NCBI RefSeq assembly: GCF_900188415.1
Contig: NZ_FZNV01000002.1
Location: 229,339 to 293,338, forward strand
Length of the DNA stretch: 64,000 bases
Source of the DNA: Maribacter sedimenticola
GTDB taxonomy: Bacteria > Bacteroidota > Bacteroidia > Flavobacteriales > Flavobacteriaceae
Direction: 5' to 3'
Positions 45,026 to 53,861 of the stretch are shown piece after piece. Position 1 is the stretch's first letter. Every line of letters begins with the position of its first letter. The position numbers and the translations under genes are program-made. The notes beneath the pieces are model-generated. The model had not been told where the DNA came from, did not search any database, and was given only the letters and a program-made list of their open reading frames with translations.

Positions 45026-45823
45026 ATGAACGCACACGAAATAGACTACGAAATTTTTGGAGAAGAAATGCAATATGTAGAAGTAGAGCTAGACCCACAG
45101 GAGGCGGTAGTAGCCGAGGCGGGTAGCTTTATGATGATGGATACGGATATAAAAATGAATACCATTTTTGGAGATGGCAGTAATCAAGATAATAGTGTTT
45201 TAGGTAAAATATTCTCTGCGGGTAAACGTATGTTAACAGGAGAAAGTCTTTTTATGACCGCTTTCTTGAATATTGGTCAGGGAAAGAAAAAAGTCAGTTT
45301 TGCATCGCCATACCCAGGTAAGATTTTACCAATAGATTTATCTGAAATGGGTGGTCGTTTTATTTGTCAGAAAGATGCTTTCTTATGTGCCGCTAAAGGC
45401 GTTTCAGTTGGTATTGAATTTTCAAAGAAATTGGGACGTGGACTTTTTGGAGGTGAAGGATTTATCATGCAAAAATTAGAGGGGGACGGAATGAGTTTTA
45501 TTCACGCCGGCGGAACCTTGGCTAAGAAAACCTTAGGTCCTGGAGAAGTGTTGAAAGTTGATACAGGATGTATTGTTGGCTTTACAAAAGATGTGGACTA
45601 TGATATAGAGTTTGTTGGGGGTATCAGAAATACCATATTTGGGGGTGAAGGACTGTTTTTTGCGACGTTAAGAGGTCCGGGTACCGTATATATTCAATCA
45701 TTACCGTTCAGTCGTTTGGCGGGCAGGGTTCTTGCTTCTATTCCTCGTGGAGGAAAGGACAAAGGTGAAGGAAGTATTTTAGGTACATTAGGAGATATCG
45801 TTGGTGGTGATAATCGGTTTTAA
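45026..45823 (+). CDS. AIM24 / TIGR00266 family protein
   Basis: This 265-residue cytoplasmic protein fits the AIM24/TIGR00266 family, a beta-helix fold of unknown function found in all domains. Visible family features are the start YEIFGEEMQYVEVELDPQE, the segment GSFMMMDTDIKMNT, the glycine-rich GRGLFGGEGFIMQKLEG near 135-151 and GGIRNTIFGGEGLFFATLRGPG near 205-226. The length is normal. The gene ends just before a heptamer repeat array. No function can be inferred beyond family. Confidence 0.88.
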   Translation: MNAHEIDYEIFGEEMQYVEVELDPQEAVVAEAGSFMMMDTDIKMNTIFGDGSNQDNSVLGKIFSAGKRMLTGESLFMTAFLNIGQGKKKVSFASPYPGKILPIDLSEMGGRFICQKDAFLCAAKGVSVGIEFSKKLGRGLFGGEGFIMQKLEGDGMSFIHAGGTLAKKTLGPGEVLKVDTGCIVGFTKDVDYDIEFVGGIRNTIFGGEGLFFATLRGPGTVYIQSLPFSRLAGRVLASIPRGGKDKGEGSILGTLGDIVGGDNRF

Positions 45824-45826
45824 CTT

Positions 45827-45980
45827 TAAGTATTAAGTGGTAAGTATCAAGTATTAAGTATCAAGTATTTAGTATTAAGTATCAAGTATCAAGTATCAAG
45901 TATCAAGTATCAAGTATCAAGTATTAAGTATTAAGTATTAAGTGCAAAGTATTAAGTACAACGTATTAAGTACGAGGTAC
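45827..45980. repeat. Heptanucleotide tandem array, 22 units of YAAGTAT
   Basis: Twenty-two consecutive 7-base units run in strict register from 45827 to 45980. The consensus is (T/C)AAGTAT. Units 9-14 (45883-45924) are six identical CAAGTAT copies, and degenerate units lie at both edges, as expected if the middle still turns over. The array starts 4 bases after the AIM24 stop. It encodes nothing and 7 is not a multiple of 3. Confidence 0.95.
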
Positions 45981-46038
45981 AAAATGAATTTGATTCTCGA
46001 ACTAGATTTTTGAGCTTGAGTTTATATTTTTTTACCAT

Positions 46039-46087
46039 CAACGTGCAACGAACAACGAACAACCATCAACCATCAACGAACAACCAA
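46039..46087. repeat. Second heptanucleotide array, 7 units of CAAC(G/C)A(A/T)
   Basis: Seven 7-base units run in register: CAACGTG, CAACGAA twice, CAACCAT twice, CAACGAA, CAACCAA. The last ends three bases before the DUF2461 start codon at 46091, so the array forms the 5' leader of that gene. Between this array and the first lie about 58 bases of ordinary sequence. Confidence 0.9.
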
Positions 46088-46090
46088 TTA

Positions 46091-46744
46091 ATGAGTTTCA
46101 AAAATCAAATAGAATTCCTTAAAGAACTTCAAAAGAATAACAATAAGGAATGGATGGACGCAAACCGAAAATGGTATAAGGAAGTACGGGATGAATATAT
46201 CAATTGGCTAGATGGTATGAATAATAGACTATCAAATATTGATAAGGATTATTACGATACGCCCGGTAAAAAGGGCATCAATAGAATTAATAATAATTTG
46301 ATGTTTCATCCCAACAAACCCGTGTACAAAGATCACTTTGGTGCCGGATTTGATAAAAAACCAAAGACAGCAGATTTCTATTTTGAGTTGGGTATAGAAC
46401 GATGCATTTTTGCTGGCGGTTTATGGAGACCGGAACCAAAAATAGTACGTAGTGTTAGGGAGGCTATAGATTATGATGGTGATGAACTTCAAAAAATTCT
46501 GAATAAAAATTCATTCAAAAAGCTGTTTGGCGGATTATATGAAGATGTAAAACTGACCAAAGCACCTAAAGGGTTTGCGCAAGACCATAAGCATATAAAA
46601 TTGCTCCGTCATAAAACCTTTGCGGTTGAGATAACCTTTGCCACGGAGCAGACTTTTCATACAAATTTCGAAGAACGATTAATTGAAGTGTATAAGGAGA
46701 TGCTACCCTTTAGACGTTATTTGAATAAGGCGATTACGGTTTAG
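46091..46744 (+). CDS. DUF2461 family protein
   Basis: The 217-residue protein fits DUF2461 (TIGR02453). Family features are FLKELQKNNNKEWMDANRKWYK near the start, NRINNNLMFHPNKPVYKDHFGAGF near 60-84, and FYFELGIERCIFAGGLWRPEP. The function is unknown. The ATG at 46091 is preferred; a frame open from TTG 46010 would translate the second heptamer array into a low-complexity Thr/Asn-rich segment. The stop codon directly abuts the stop of the convergent MlrC-like gene. Confidence 0.9.
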   Translation: MSFKNQIEFLKELQKNNNKEWMDANRKWYKEVRDEYINWLDGMNNRLSNIDKDYYDTPGKKGINRINNNLMFHPNKPVYKDHFGAGFDKKPKTADFYFELGIERCIFAGGLWRPEPKIVRSVREAIDYDGDELQKILNKNSFKKLFGGLYEDVKLTKAPKGFAQDHKHIKLLRHKTFAVEITFATEQTFHTNFEERLIEVYKEMLPFRRYLNKAITV

Positions 46745-48433
46745 TTAATCGGCATTGGAGGCCGGTATCCACCGTGCGGATAGATCCGGGTTTTCCATAT
46801 CGGCATCTAAAGGAAACATTGGCCTTTTAATACGCTTGTACCCCAATCTATTTAGGTCTTGGTCAACCCCTCCAGGAGTCAGGGCCATAATCCAATCCCC
46901 CCGCATATCATATAGTTCAGGTACCAAGTAACCTATTTTTACGACTACAATATCTGTTTCCTTTGGGTTCAGTCCTAAATTGGTGAAATCGCTTAAATGG
47001 TGGTAAGGCTTTCTTTTTTTGGTAACTATAACATGTATGCTCCCAATTTTCACTACGACCTCAACTTCTGCATTGACATCGCCTTGCTTTATGGCCGTAA
47101 TAGTACCTTCTAAAGTCAATGGTCCTGCAAAGCGGTTATCCACTGCAGCTCCAGCTTCAGCTTTAATTTTTCCGCCGACTCCTATTTCAAGGGCTTTAGC
47201 TACAAATTCTGGTCCGGGAATGGAGGCATAAATTAACGATGTACCATTATCAGATGCAAACTCTGGCCTTGCGAGCAATTGTTTTAATGTCCATGTTACA
47301 TCACCTGCACCGCCAGCGGTAGGGTTATCTCCCATGTCACTGATCATATATGGCTTTTTGTCACTGGCCAATGCCAATTTCAAACTTTCGTCCAAAGTGG
47401 TGGTAGGGGCTACAAATTCAAATTGTTTTCTAACCTCCCAAAAACTTTGTGCTAGATGTTCAGCTCCCTGTTCAACTTGCTCTTTATTATCACCGGTCAC
47501 CATAACCACGGCATGATTTCTTGGTTCATCTGCCCAAGCGTAGCCTATCCAGATAGCCGCATCAATGACTCCGTCTTGTTTTGTGATATCCGGAATTTTT
47601 GCATACAGACTTTTGCCCGGTTCTATGCGCGTACTCGTTTTTTCCCCTGGTAAAAGTATGGGTACGGGAACCCAAGCTTTGTATGCAGGTTTACCTTTGC
47701 CATTTTCCAATCTATCTATAAGGTTGGAAACAGCTCTTTTTTTAGACTGTATTGCATCTTCATGCGGCGCCATACGATAGCATGTAATGAGATCGGAATG
47801 TTGTGCCAATCGTTCAGAGACATTGCCATGTAAGTCCATGGAAGTTGATACCAGAACATCATCGCCAATGACCTCACGTATACGGGCTATCAAATCTCCC
47901 TCGGGGTCATCCAAACCAACAACGCTCATTGCACCGTGTATATCAAAAAAAAGTCCGTCATACGGTCCGTTTTCTTCAAGAAGTTTTAAACTTTTGGCTA
48001 CCAAGGATTCATAAGCCTCTCTCGTTACGGTACCTCCTGGTAAAGATTTGCCTACCAGTGTTGGTATCCATTCTGCCCTTTGTCTCTGTAATGAATCCAC
48101 CTGTAAAAAAGGATATCTGTTATAGACGGAATCCCCAATTTTTGCATGAAAGGCTTCTTCCGTAGAAAGGGCTGGAGAAAACGTGCTACTTTCAATTCCT
48201 AGACCGGCAATGGCAATTCTCGGTAATTTTTTTTGTTGCAGGTCCTTTGTACCCTCATTGCAGGAAGAAAGAACCAATACGAACAGAATCAAGTAAATGT
48301 AAGTAGTTTTCAATACAGAAGTTGGTTTATGGTTTGTTACGAAAAGATAGAAAAAAAGCAGTGTTAAAACCAATAGTATTTGCCCGATGACCTGTATGAG
48401 GCTATCAATGTAATAAAATAACCTGTTAGGCAC
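46745..48433 (-). CDS. M81 family metallopeptidase-like lipoprotein (MlrC-like)
   Basis: The protein matches the MlrC family (DUF1485 N-terminal domain plus MlrC C-terminal domain), named from microcystin degradation. Features include GIESSTFSP near the mature start, DIHGAMSV, MDLHGNVS, YRMAPHEDAIQS and MVTGDNKEQ, with SDMGDNPTAGGAGDVTW opening the C-terminal domain. The first ATG, at 48433, gives 562 residues with two hydrophobic segments. A TTG at 48313 would give 522 residues with a clean lipoprotein signal ending in VLSSC and may be the true start. Microcystin is only the founding substrate; here a peptide or amide-bond cleavage on imported compounds is possible. It diverges from the GMC oxidoreductase gene. 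Confidence 0.82.
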   Translation of the reverse strand: MPNRLFYYIDSLIQVIGQILLVLTLLFFYLFVTNHKPTSVLKTTYIYLILFVLVLSSCNEGTKDLQQKKLPRIAIAGLGIESSTFSPALSTEEAFHAKIGDSVYNRYPFLQVDSLQRQRAEWIPTLVGKSLPGGTVTREAYESLVAKSLKLLEENGPYDGLFFDIHGAMSVVGLDDPEGDLIARIREVIGDDVLVSTSMDLHGNVSERLAQHSDLITCYRMAPHEDAIQSKKRAVSNLIDRLENGKGKPAYKAWVPVPILLPGEKTSTRIEPGKSLYAKIPDITKQDGVIDAAIWIGYAWADEPRNHAVVMVTGDNKEQVEQGAEHLAQSFWEVRKQFEFVAPTTTLDESLKLALASDKKPYMISDMGDNPTAGGAGDVTWTLKQLLARPEFASDNGTSLIYASIPGPEFVAKALEIGVGGKIKAEAGAAVDNRFAGPLTLEGTITAIKQGDVNAEVEVVVKIGSIHVIVTKKRKPYHHLSDFTNLGLNPKETDIVVVKIGYLVPELYDMRGDWIMALTPGGVDQDLNRLGYKRIKRPMFPLDADMENPDLSARWIPASNAD

Positions 48434-48631
48434 ACTTTTAACGAAAAGGTTTTCGAAGATATGGATGTTGGTTTTTTGATTGTTTAATCCATATTATGAT
48501 GTAAACACAACACTTAATTTTAAAGTTTAGGCTGAAATCTATGTAGATAGCAAATAGCTAGAAAGTGAACAAAGTTTGACACGTGCATTAAATCAACTAA
48601 ATTGGGTGTAGAAATCAACTCAAACCAAATA

Positions 48632-50332
48632 ATGGCAAATTTTAATATTGATGCAAAGAAGGAGGTTACCTATGATGCGATCGTTATTGGATCGGGAATT
48701 AGTGGCGGATGGGCGGCAAAGGAACTTTGTGAAAAAGGATTGAAAACATTAGTGCTGGAGCGTGGGCGTATTGTTGAGCATGTAGTGGATTATCCTACCA
48801 TGAACGTGGATTCTTGGGAAACGGAACTACGGGGCGGTCTAACACCAGAGCAGAAAGAAAAACATTATAAGGCAATCAGGTCTGGTTGGATCGGTACAGA
48901 TACGGAACATTTTTGGGCAGATGATAAAGCTAATCCATATACGGAAGAAAAGCCTTTCTTATGGTTGCGAGGCCATCAAATGGGGGGTAAGTCTTTGTTA
49001 TGGGGCAAGCAGACCTACAGATGGAGCGATTTGGATTTTGAGGCAAATGCCAAGGACGGCCATGGAGTAGATTGGCCTATCCGATACAAGGATATAGAAC
49101 CTTGGTATACCTATGTGGAGAAATTTGCGGGCATTAGTGGAGAGGCCTTAGGTTTACCGCAATTACCGGACAGTCATTTTTTACCACCAATGGAATTAAA
49201 TTGTGTTGAAAAACATGTGAAAAGTAGGATAGAGGAGGAGTTTTCCGGTAGAAACATGATTATTGGAAGGGTAGCCCATTTAACCCAACCCCACAACGGT
49301 AGGGGCCAATGTCAAAATAGAAATAGATGTAGCCGTGGTTGTCCGTACGGAGCTTATTTTAGTAGTAATGCCGTTACTTTACCTCCGGCAAATGCTACAG
49401 GAAACCTGACCATACGACCTTTCTCAATTGTTCAATCTTTGATTTATGATGAAAAAAAGGAAAAAGTCACCGGAGTAAGAATCATTGATTCCGAGACCAA
49501 TGAGGCCATAGAATATTCGGCAAAAATAATATTCGTCAACGCATCGACCTTAAGCACAACACAGATACTCATGAACTCTAAATCTAACCGTTTTGAAAAC
49601 GGATTGGGTAATGATAGTGGTGAGTTGGGCCATAACCTAATGGACCATACCTATAGGGTAGGTGCAATAGGAACGGTAGAAGGTTTTGAAGATAAATATT
49701 ATAAAGGGAGAAGACCAAATGGTATCTATATTCCCAGATATGTGAATATTGATGAGAAGAGTAAATCTGATAAATTTTTACGTGGTTTTGGTTATCAAGG
49801 AGGAGCCTATAGAGGAGGTAATGCGGCAAATGTAGAAGCCTTTGGAGCAGATTATAAGGATAGCATACTAAAACCCGGTCCATGGGAAATGTTCATAACA
49901 GGTTTTGCGGAATGCCTACCGTACCACGATAATAAAATTTCCTTGAATACGGACGTTTTGGATAAATGGGGGCAACCGACATTAACTATAGATGCTGAAT
50001 TCAAGGAAAATGAAAAAGCGTTGAACAAACAAATACAGGAAGATGCCGTAGAAATGCTCACAAAAGCCGGGGTCAAGGATGTTTTAGGCTTTGATAATGA
50101 GCATCCGCCCGGATACGGAGTGCACGAAATGGGTACAGCACGAATGGGGCGTGATCCAAAGACTTCCGTATTAAATGGATTTAACCAAGTGCATGCCGCT
50201 AAAAATGTATTTGTGACGGATGGTGCGTGTATGACCTCGTCATCTTGTGTAAATCCTTCATTAACCTATATGGCATTAACGGCCAGGGCAGCGGACTATG
50301 CGGTATCCGAATTAAAAAAATTAAATATCTAG
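48632..50332 (+). CDS. GMC family FAD-dependent oxidoreductase (sugar dehydrogenase-like)
   Basis: The 566-residue protein has the FAD-binding motif DAIVIGSGISGGWAAKEL and GRG in the N-terminal part. The conserved CSRGCPYGAYFSSN follows in the middle, and the C-terminal GMC signature runs HEMGTARMG, then VTDGACMTSSSCVNPSLTYMALTARAAD. The start at 48632 avoids an N-terminal extension to 48602. It is followed after 3 bases by a gluconate-2-dehydrogenase-type small subunit gene, so the pair should form a membrane-linked dehydrogenase that oxidises a sugar, possibly at C3 as in some glycoside oxidation pathways; the sugar is unknown. Confidence 0.9.
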   Translation: MANFNIDAKKEVTYDAIVIGSGISGGWAAKELCEKGLKTLVLERGRIVEHVVDYPTMNVDSWETELRGGLTPEQKEKHYKAIRSGWIGTDTEHFWADDKANPYTEEKPFLWLRGHQMGGKSLLWGKQTYRWSDLDFEANAKDGHGVDWPIRYKDIEPWYTYVEKFAGISGEALGLPQLPDSHFLPPMELNCVEKHVKSRIEEEFSGRNMIIGRVAHLTQPHNGRGQCQNRNRCSRGCPYGAYFSSNAVTLPPANATGNLTIRPFSIVQSLIYDEKKEKVTGVRIIDSETNEAIEYSAKIIFVNASTLSTTQILMNSKSNRFENGLGNDSGELGHNLMDHTYRVGAIGTVEGFEDKYYKGRRPNGIYIPRYVNIDEKSKSDKFLRGFGYQGGAYRGGNAANVEAFGADYKDSILKPGPWEMFITGFAECLPYHDNKISLNTDVLDKWGQPTLTIDAEFKENEKALNKQIQEDAVEMLTKAGVKDVLGFDNEHPPGYGVHEMGTARMGRDPKTSVLNGFNQVHAAKNVFVTDGACMTSSSCVNPSLTYMALTARAADYAVSELKKLNI

Positions 50333-50335
50333 GCA

Positions 50336-50932
50336 ATGGACAGAAGAAAAGCGTTACAAAAAACAGGACTTTTTGCGGGAGCAACATTTTTAATGCCTTC
50401 CATGCTTTCATTATTTGAATCTTGTAAATCTGAAAATAGATTAGATTGGAAACCGTTGTACTTTACGGATGTAGAGGCAAAAACTATTGCTTCCTTGGTA
50501 GATAAGATTTTACCTAGAACAGATACGCCAGGGGCCTTAGATGTAAAATCTGATATTTTCATCGATACGGTAATTGCTAAATCTTACGATAAGGCCGGAC
50601 AAGAACATATGAGGGCGGATATAGCCGCTTTTAATGAAAATTGTTCTTCTAAATATGGTGATGTATTTTATAATTTAAGCGATGATGATAAAACGGCCGT
50701 ATTGAATGAGGCCGAAAAAAGTTCAGGTAAATTTGGCAAAGGCGTATGGGGTGCTGGTGTAGGGCCTCAAGAAGAAATTGGTTTTTACAGGTCAATGAAG
50801 TCCATGGCCATTTGGGCATATATGACGTCTGAAGAAATTGGTAAAAATGTTTTGAATTATGATCCCGTTCCAGGAGAATATGAACCTTGCAAGCCGCTTT
50901 CCGAGGTTGGGAATAAATGGAGTTTAGGCTAA
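50336..50932 (+). CDS. Gluconate 2-dehydrogenase subunit 3-like protein
   Basis: This 198-residue protein is the small subunit partner of the adjacent GMC dehydrogenase. It begins MDRRKALQKTGLFAGATFL, a twin-arginine-like signal leading to FESC (Cys29), so export by the Tat route and lipid attachment are possible. The rest matches the gluconate 2-dehydrogenase subunit 3 family, with DVEAKTIASLVDKILPRTDTPGALD after the signal. Such subunits are needed to export or anchor the catalytic partner. It starts 3 bases after the GMC gene and ends before an intrinsic terminator. Confidence 0.88.
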   Translation: MDRRKALQKTGLFAGATFLMPSMLSLFESCKSENRLDWKPLYFTDVEAKTIASLVDKILPRTDTPGALDVKSDIFIDTVIAKSYDKAGQEHMRADIAAFNENCSSKYGDVFYNLSDDDKTAVLNEAEKSSGKFGKGVWGAGVGPQEEIGFYRSMKSMAIWAYMTSEEIGKNVLNYDPVPGEYEPCKPLSEVGNKWSLG

Positions 50933-50979
50933 GTTTTTAAAATTCTAGTAAGATGCTTTAAATAGCTTCACTACAATAG

Positions 50980-51015
50980 ACCATCATAATGCATATTCTT
51001 TATGATGGTTTTTTA
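50980..51015 (+). terminator. Intrinsic terminator of the GMC dehydrogenase operon
   Basis: ACCATCATAA (50980-50989) pairs with TTATGATGGT (51000-51009) around a 10-base loop, followed by T residues to 51014. Confidence 0.85.
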
Positions 51016-51068
51016 ATGGAATCAAGATTCTAAGGTATATTTATGGTCAAACTTAAATTTCTTGTAGA

Positions 51069-51650
51069 TTGAAAAATAATAAAGTGCGCAACATAAAGAG
51101 GGAAATTTTATCGGATAATTGGTACACCCTTAATAAATATACATTTGAATACCAAAGACCAGATGGTACTTGGGAAACGCAAAATCGTGAAGCATATGAC
51201 CGCGGAAATGGGGCGGCCATACTTTTGTACAATGCGCATAAAGGTACAGTGGTATTGACCAAACAATTTAGGATGCCTACCTATGTAAACGGAAATGATG
51301 ATGGTATGATGATAGAGGTTTGTGCCGGTTTATTGGACGGTGACAACCCGGCGGACTGTGTACGGAAGGAAACCGAGGAGGAAACTGGGTATAAGATCAA
51401 TAATGTCAAAAAAGTGATGCAAACTTATATGTCCCCCGGGTCCGTAACCGAAATCTTGCATTTGTTCGTAGGTGAGTACGATGACAGTATGAAAGTCAGT
51501 GAAGGTGGTGGCGCTGAGGACGAAACTGAAAATATTGAAGTATTGGAATATCCGTTTGATAAAGCAATGGAAATGATCGCCACTGGTGAAATCAATGACG
51601 CAAAAACCATTGTACTACTACAGTATGCCAAATTAAATGGGTTAGTTTAA
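51069..51650 (+). CDS. nudK: Nudix hydrolase of the NudK/ADP-ribose pyrophosphatase type
   Basis: The 193-residue protein uses a TTG start (51069). Its Nudix box reads GLLDGDNPADCVRKETEEETGY, with the core KETEEETGY intact; an Asn stands where the E. coli NudK box has its first conserved Glu. Other NudK-like features are NREAYDRGNGAAILLYN and QTYMSPGSVTEILHLFVGEY. NudK cleaves GDP-mannose; related enzymes cleave ADP-ribose, so the substrate is not certain. The msrA gene begins 23 bases after the stop, suggesting a two-gene unit. Confidence 0.85.
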   Translation: MKNNKVRNIKREILSDNWYTLNKYTFEYQRPDGTWETQNREAYDRGNGAAILLYNAHKGTVVLTKQFRMPTYVNGNDDGMMIEVCAGLLDGDNPADCVRKETEEETGYKINNVKKVMQTYMSPGSVTEILHLFVGEYDDSMKVSEGGGAEDETENIEVLEYPFDKAMEMIATGEINDAKTIVLLQYAKLNGLV

Positions 51651-51673
51651 ACAAAAACATCCGACAAAAATAT

Positions 51674-52174
51674 ATGGATGATTTAGATACCATAGGGTTT
51701 GGAGGTGGTTGTCACTGGTGTACGGAAGCTGTATTTATGGCACTTAAAGGCGTTGTTAAGGTTGAACAAGGTTTTATTGCGCCATTGGAGAATATGGGAA
51801 GTTTCTCGGAAGCGGTGATTGTACATTATAGTCCAGAGATAATAGATTTGAAGGATTTGGTTGCCATTCATTTAGATACTCATAGAAGTACCAAGAACCA
51901 TTCTATGCGTAACAAGTATCGTTCTGCCATTTACTATTTTGAGAAAAATGACAAGCCTGTTCTATTAAAAATTATGTCAGAGTTGCAACAAGATTTTAAT
52001 GCCCCGATTATTACGGATATACTTTCGTTCGGAACTTTTAATTCATCCGAAGAACAATTTCAAAATTATTATTTCAGCGATATTGATAAACCGTTCTGTA
52101 AAACCCACATAGCGCCCAAGATTAACTTGTTGAAAGAGAAGTATGTTGAACATGTTTCTACAAGGTTAACTTAG
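51674..52174 (+). CDS. msrA: Peptide methionine sulfoxide reductase MsrA
   Basis: MsrA repairs oxidised methionine (S-sulfoxide) in proteins, using a thiol. The 166-residue protein has the family start GFGGGCHWCTEAVF, with catalytic Cys13 in GGC and Cys16 next. HLDTHRSTKNHSMRNKYRSAIYY (about 74-96) fits the MsrA pattern of H-x-P/T-T and YRS-Y residues. MsrA typically has GCFW; the Phe is replaced here by His. It lies 23 bases after nudK and abuts the convergent peptidase gene. Confidence 0.88.
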   Translation: MDDLDTIGFGGGCHWCTEAVFMALKGVVKVEQGFIAPLENMGSFSEAVIVHYSPEIIDLKDLVAIHLDTHRSTKNHSMRNKYRSAIYYFEKNDKPVLLKIMSELQQDFNAPIITDILSFGTFNSSEEQFQNYYFSDIDKPFCKTHIAPKINLLKEKYVEHVSTRLT

Positions 52175-53443
52175 TTAGTAGTGATCTCGTAGCATTTGCA
52201 ACATTGCTTCAAGATGGGTGCGTTCATCACTTGTTGAATTTCTAAAATGATTGTTCATTACACTGAAAATCAAGGTTTTTCCAGAGTTTGTAATTAAATA
52301 TCCACTTAGGCAATAAGTGTTGCTCAGACTACCCGATTTGGCATAAATATATGGTTTTTGATTGCCGGCAAATCTATTTTTTAATGTACCGGATAGTCCT
52401 CCGGCAGGGAAAATAGTATATAAACGTTCCCTAGGTAAATCTATATATAGTTTGTTTAAAACTTCAACCATATTCTGTGGGGTAAACAAATTGTACCTTG
52501 ATAAGCCGGAACCATCTACCCAACGCGGTGATTGACCTAGATCGGCCAGCTGGTTCTCCAAGATGTAAGTTCTGGCCATAGCACTGCTCAACGTATCTTT
52601 TAACTCAGATGCCGCAAGGATCAATAACTGCTCTGCAATAAAATTATCACTTTCGTGCATCATTCTAATGTATAGGGAATCTGCATTTATGCCACGCAAG
52701 GTTTTTTTTGTTCCCTTGGGCATACGCGGCCGTGTTGTAATTTTTTGATTCAAGGTATTTTCCAAGATAGAGCGTGTAGTTGCCGTACTCGTTATAAAGG
52801 GTATTTCTAAAGTATCACGACCTTGGGTTGGATAAAAAAATAAATTGGAAGTTTCCTTGCGTTGGTCGGTATGGTTCATATTTAGCACACTATCCTTAAA
52901 ATAAGGGGGAGTGACCTGTATTCCTTGATTTGTATTTATCATTACCACATTTCCGTATAAGGGCAAAGCATTTTTTTCTGGGGAATAATACCATTGATAA
53001 TCATCCCATGCCCAACCTGGACCATATTTTTTATCCTGAAAATTATCCGTTACATACACCAAATTGGTCTTGCTTTTCAAAAATGTAAATGCAGTGGAAT
53101 CCTTTAAATACGGGTGTAGAAATGATGGGTCGCCTGTTCCCTCAAAATATAGGGTGTCATTAGATTCTATATATTTAAGGGCAGGTATGTGGTCTGGGAT
53201 GGTTTTAATAGCGGTGTACAGGGTGAATATTTTGGTATTACTGGCAGGTATAAAATATTTATCACTTTCACGATCGTATATGGTATCCTTGGTTTCGGCA
53301 TCGATCACTAAAATACCTGTAAATTGATTTTTATAAAATGGGGTAGATAACTTATTATCCAGTTGTTTTGTAAGCAAGGCCCTAGAGCTACGGCAAGCGG
53401 TAAAGGTCAATGTAACTAAAAGGATATAAAGTAAATTCTTCAT
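52175..53443 (-). CDS. D-alanyl-D-alanine carboxypeptidase/endopeptidase, PBP4 (S13) type lipoprotein
   Basis: This 422-residue protein has a lipoprotein signal (TFTAC, Cys17) and the three S13 active-site motifs: SNTK (Ser68, Lys71), SDN in HESDNFIAEQLL, and KSG in YAKSGSLSNTYCLSGY. PBP4-type enzymes cleave the terminal D-Ala or the cross-bridges of peptidoglycan in the periplasm. The region between the first two motifs is shorter than in E. coli PBP4, so the extra inserted domains appear reduced, as often in Bacteroidota. It is transcribed alone, convergent with nudK-msrA. Confidence 0.9.
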   Translation of the reverse strand: MKNLLYILLVTLTFTACRSSRALLTKQLDNKLSTPFYKNQFTGILVIDAETKDTIYDRESDKYFIPASNTKIFTLYTAIKTIPDHIPALKYIESNDTLYFEGTGDPSFLHPYLKDSTAFTFLKSKTNLVYVTDNFQDKKYGPGWAWDDYQWYYSPEKNALPLYGNVVMINTNQGIQVTPPYFKDSVLNMNHTDQRKETSNLFFYPTQGRDTLEIPFITSTATTRSILENTLNQKITTRPRMPKGTKKTLRGINADSLYIRMMHESDNFIAEQLLILAASELKDTLSSAMARTYILENQLADLGQSPRWVDGSGLSRYNLFTPQNMVEVLNKLYIDLPRERLYTIFPAGGLSGTLKNRFAGNQKPYIYAKSGSLSNTYCLSGYLITNSGKTLIFSVMNNHFRNSTSDERTHLEAMLQMLRDHY

Positions 53444-53586
53444 GGCTTCTAAAGTACAAAAGATTCATCTTTAAAATCTTGAAAAATTTAACACGCAAAC
53501 GTTTACTTTAACTTTTTATATGCAATATTAACCCTCCAAATCTGTTTATCTTTATACCACAACAAACTAATTAATTAATGTAAATC

Positions 53587-53784
53587 ATGGCTATTTCAAT
53601 GCTAGAGTATAGTAAGACAGTACTTAAAAAAGTGAGCTTTGATACATTGCTTTTTTGCAAAGAATTAAAAAAAGCGCTCATGACCTTACTACCGGAAGAG
53701 GTAGAAGAATTGAAAATCTGGTTGGAACATTATATTACGGACAAGCCAGAATTACAACAAAGTTTAATTTACTTAAAATCATAA
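53587..53784 (+). CDS. Small conserved-looking protein of unknown function
   Basis: I do not recognise this 65-residue protein. It is largely alpha-helical, with a basic first half (MLEYSKTVLKKVSF) and an acidic second half (LLPEEVEELKIWLEHYI), and ends in LKS. It contains one cysteine and no membrane helix or signal. A precise intrinsic terminator starts right after its stop codon and the frame has an ordinary ATG, so it is a real gene. A short stress-response regulator or adaptor is conceivable but not supported by a motif. Confidence 0.75.
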   Translation: MAISMLEYSKTVLKKVSFDTLLFCKELKKALMTLLPEEVEELKIWLEHYITDKPELQQSLIYLKS

Positions 53785-53785
53785 C

Positions 53786-53813
53786 AAAGAGCCACTGTAA
53801 AGTGGCTCTTTTT
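53786..53813 (+). terminator. Intrinsic terminator of the small protein gene
   Basis: AAAGAGCCACT pairs with AGTGGCTCTTT around GTAA, followed by a T tract (53787-53813). Confidence 0.92.
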
Positions 53814-53861
53814 GTAAGCAACCAATTAGCTGTTTCTGTATCTATTTAATAAATAGATGTT

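Noticed and set aside
46010-46090. N-terminal extension of the DUF2461 protein from TTG 46010
   Set aside because: It would translate the heptamer array into low-complexity sequence; the ATG at 46091 begins the conserved domain.
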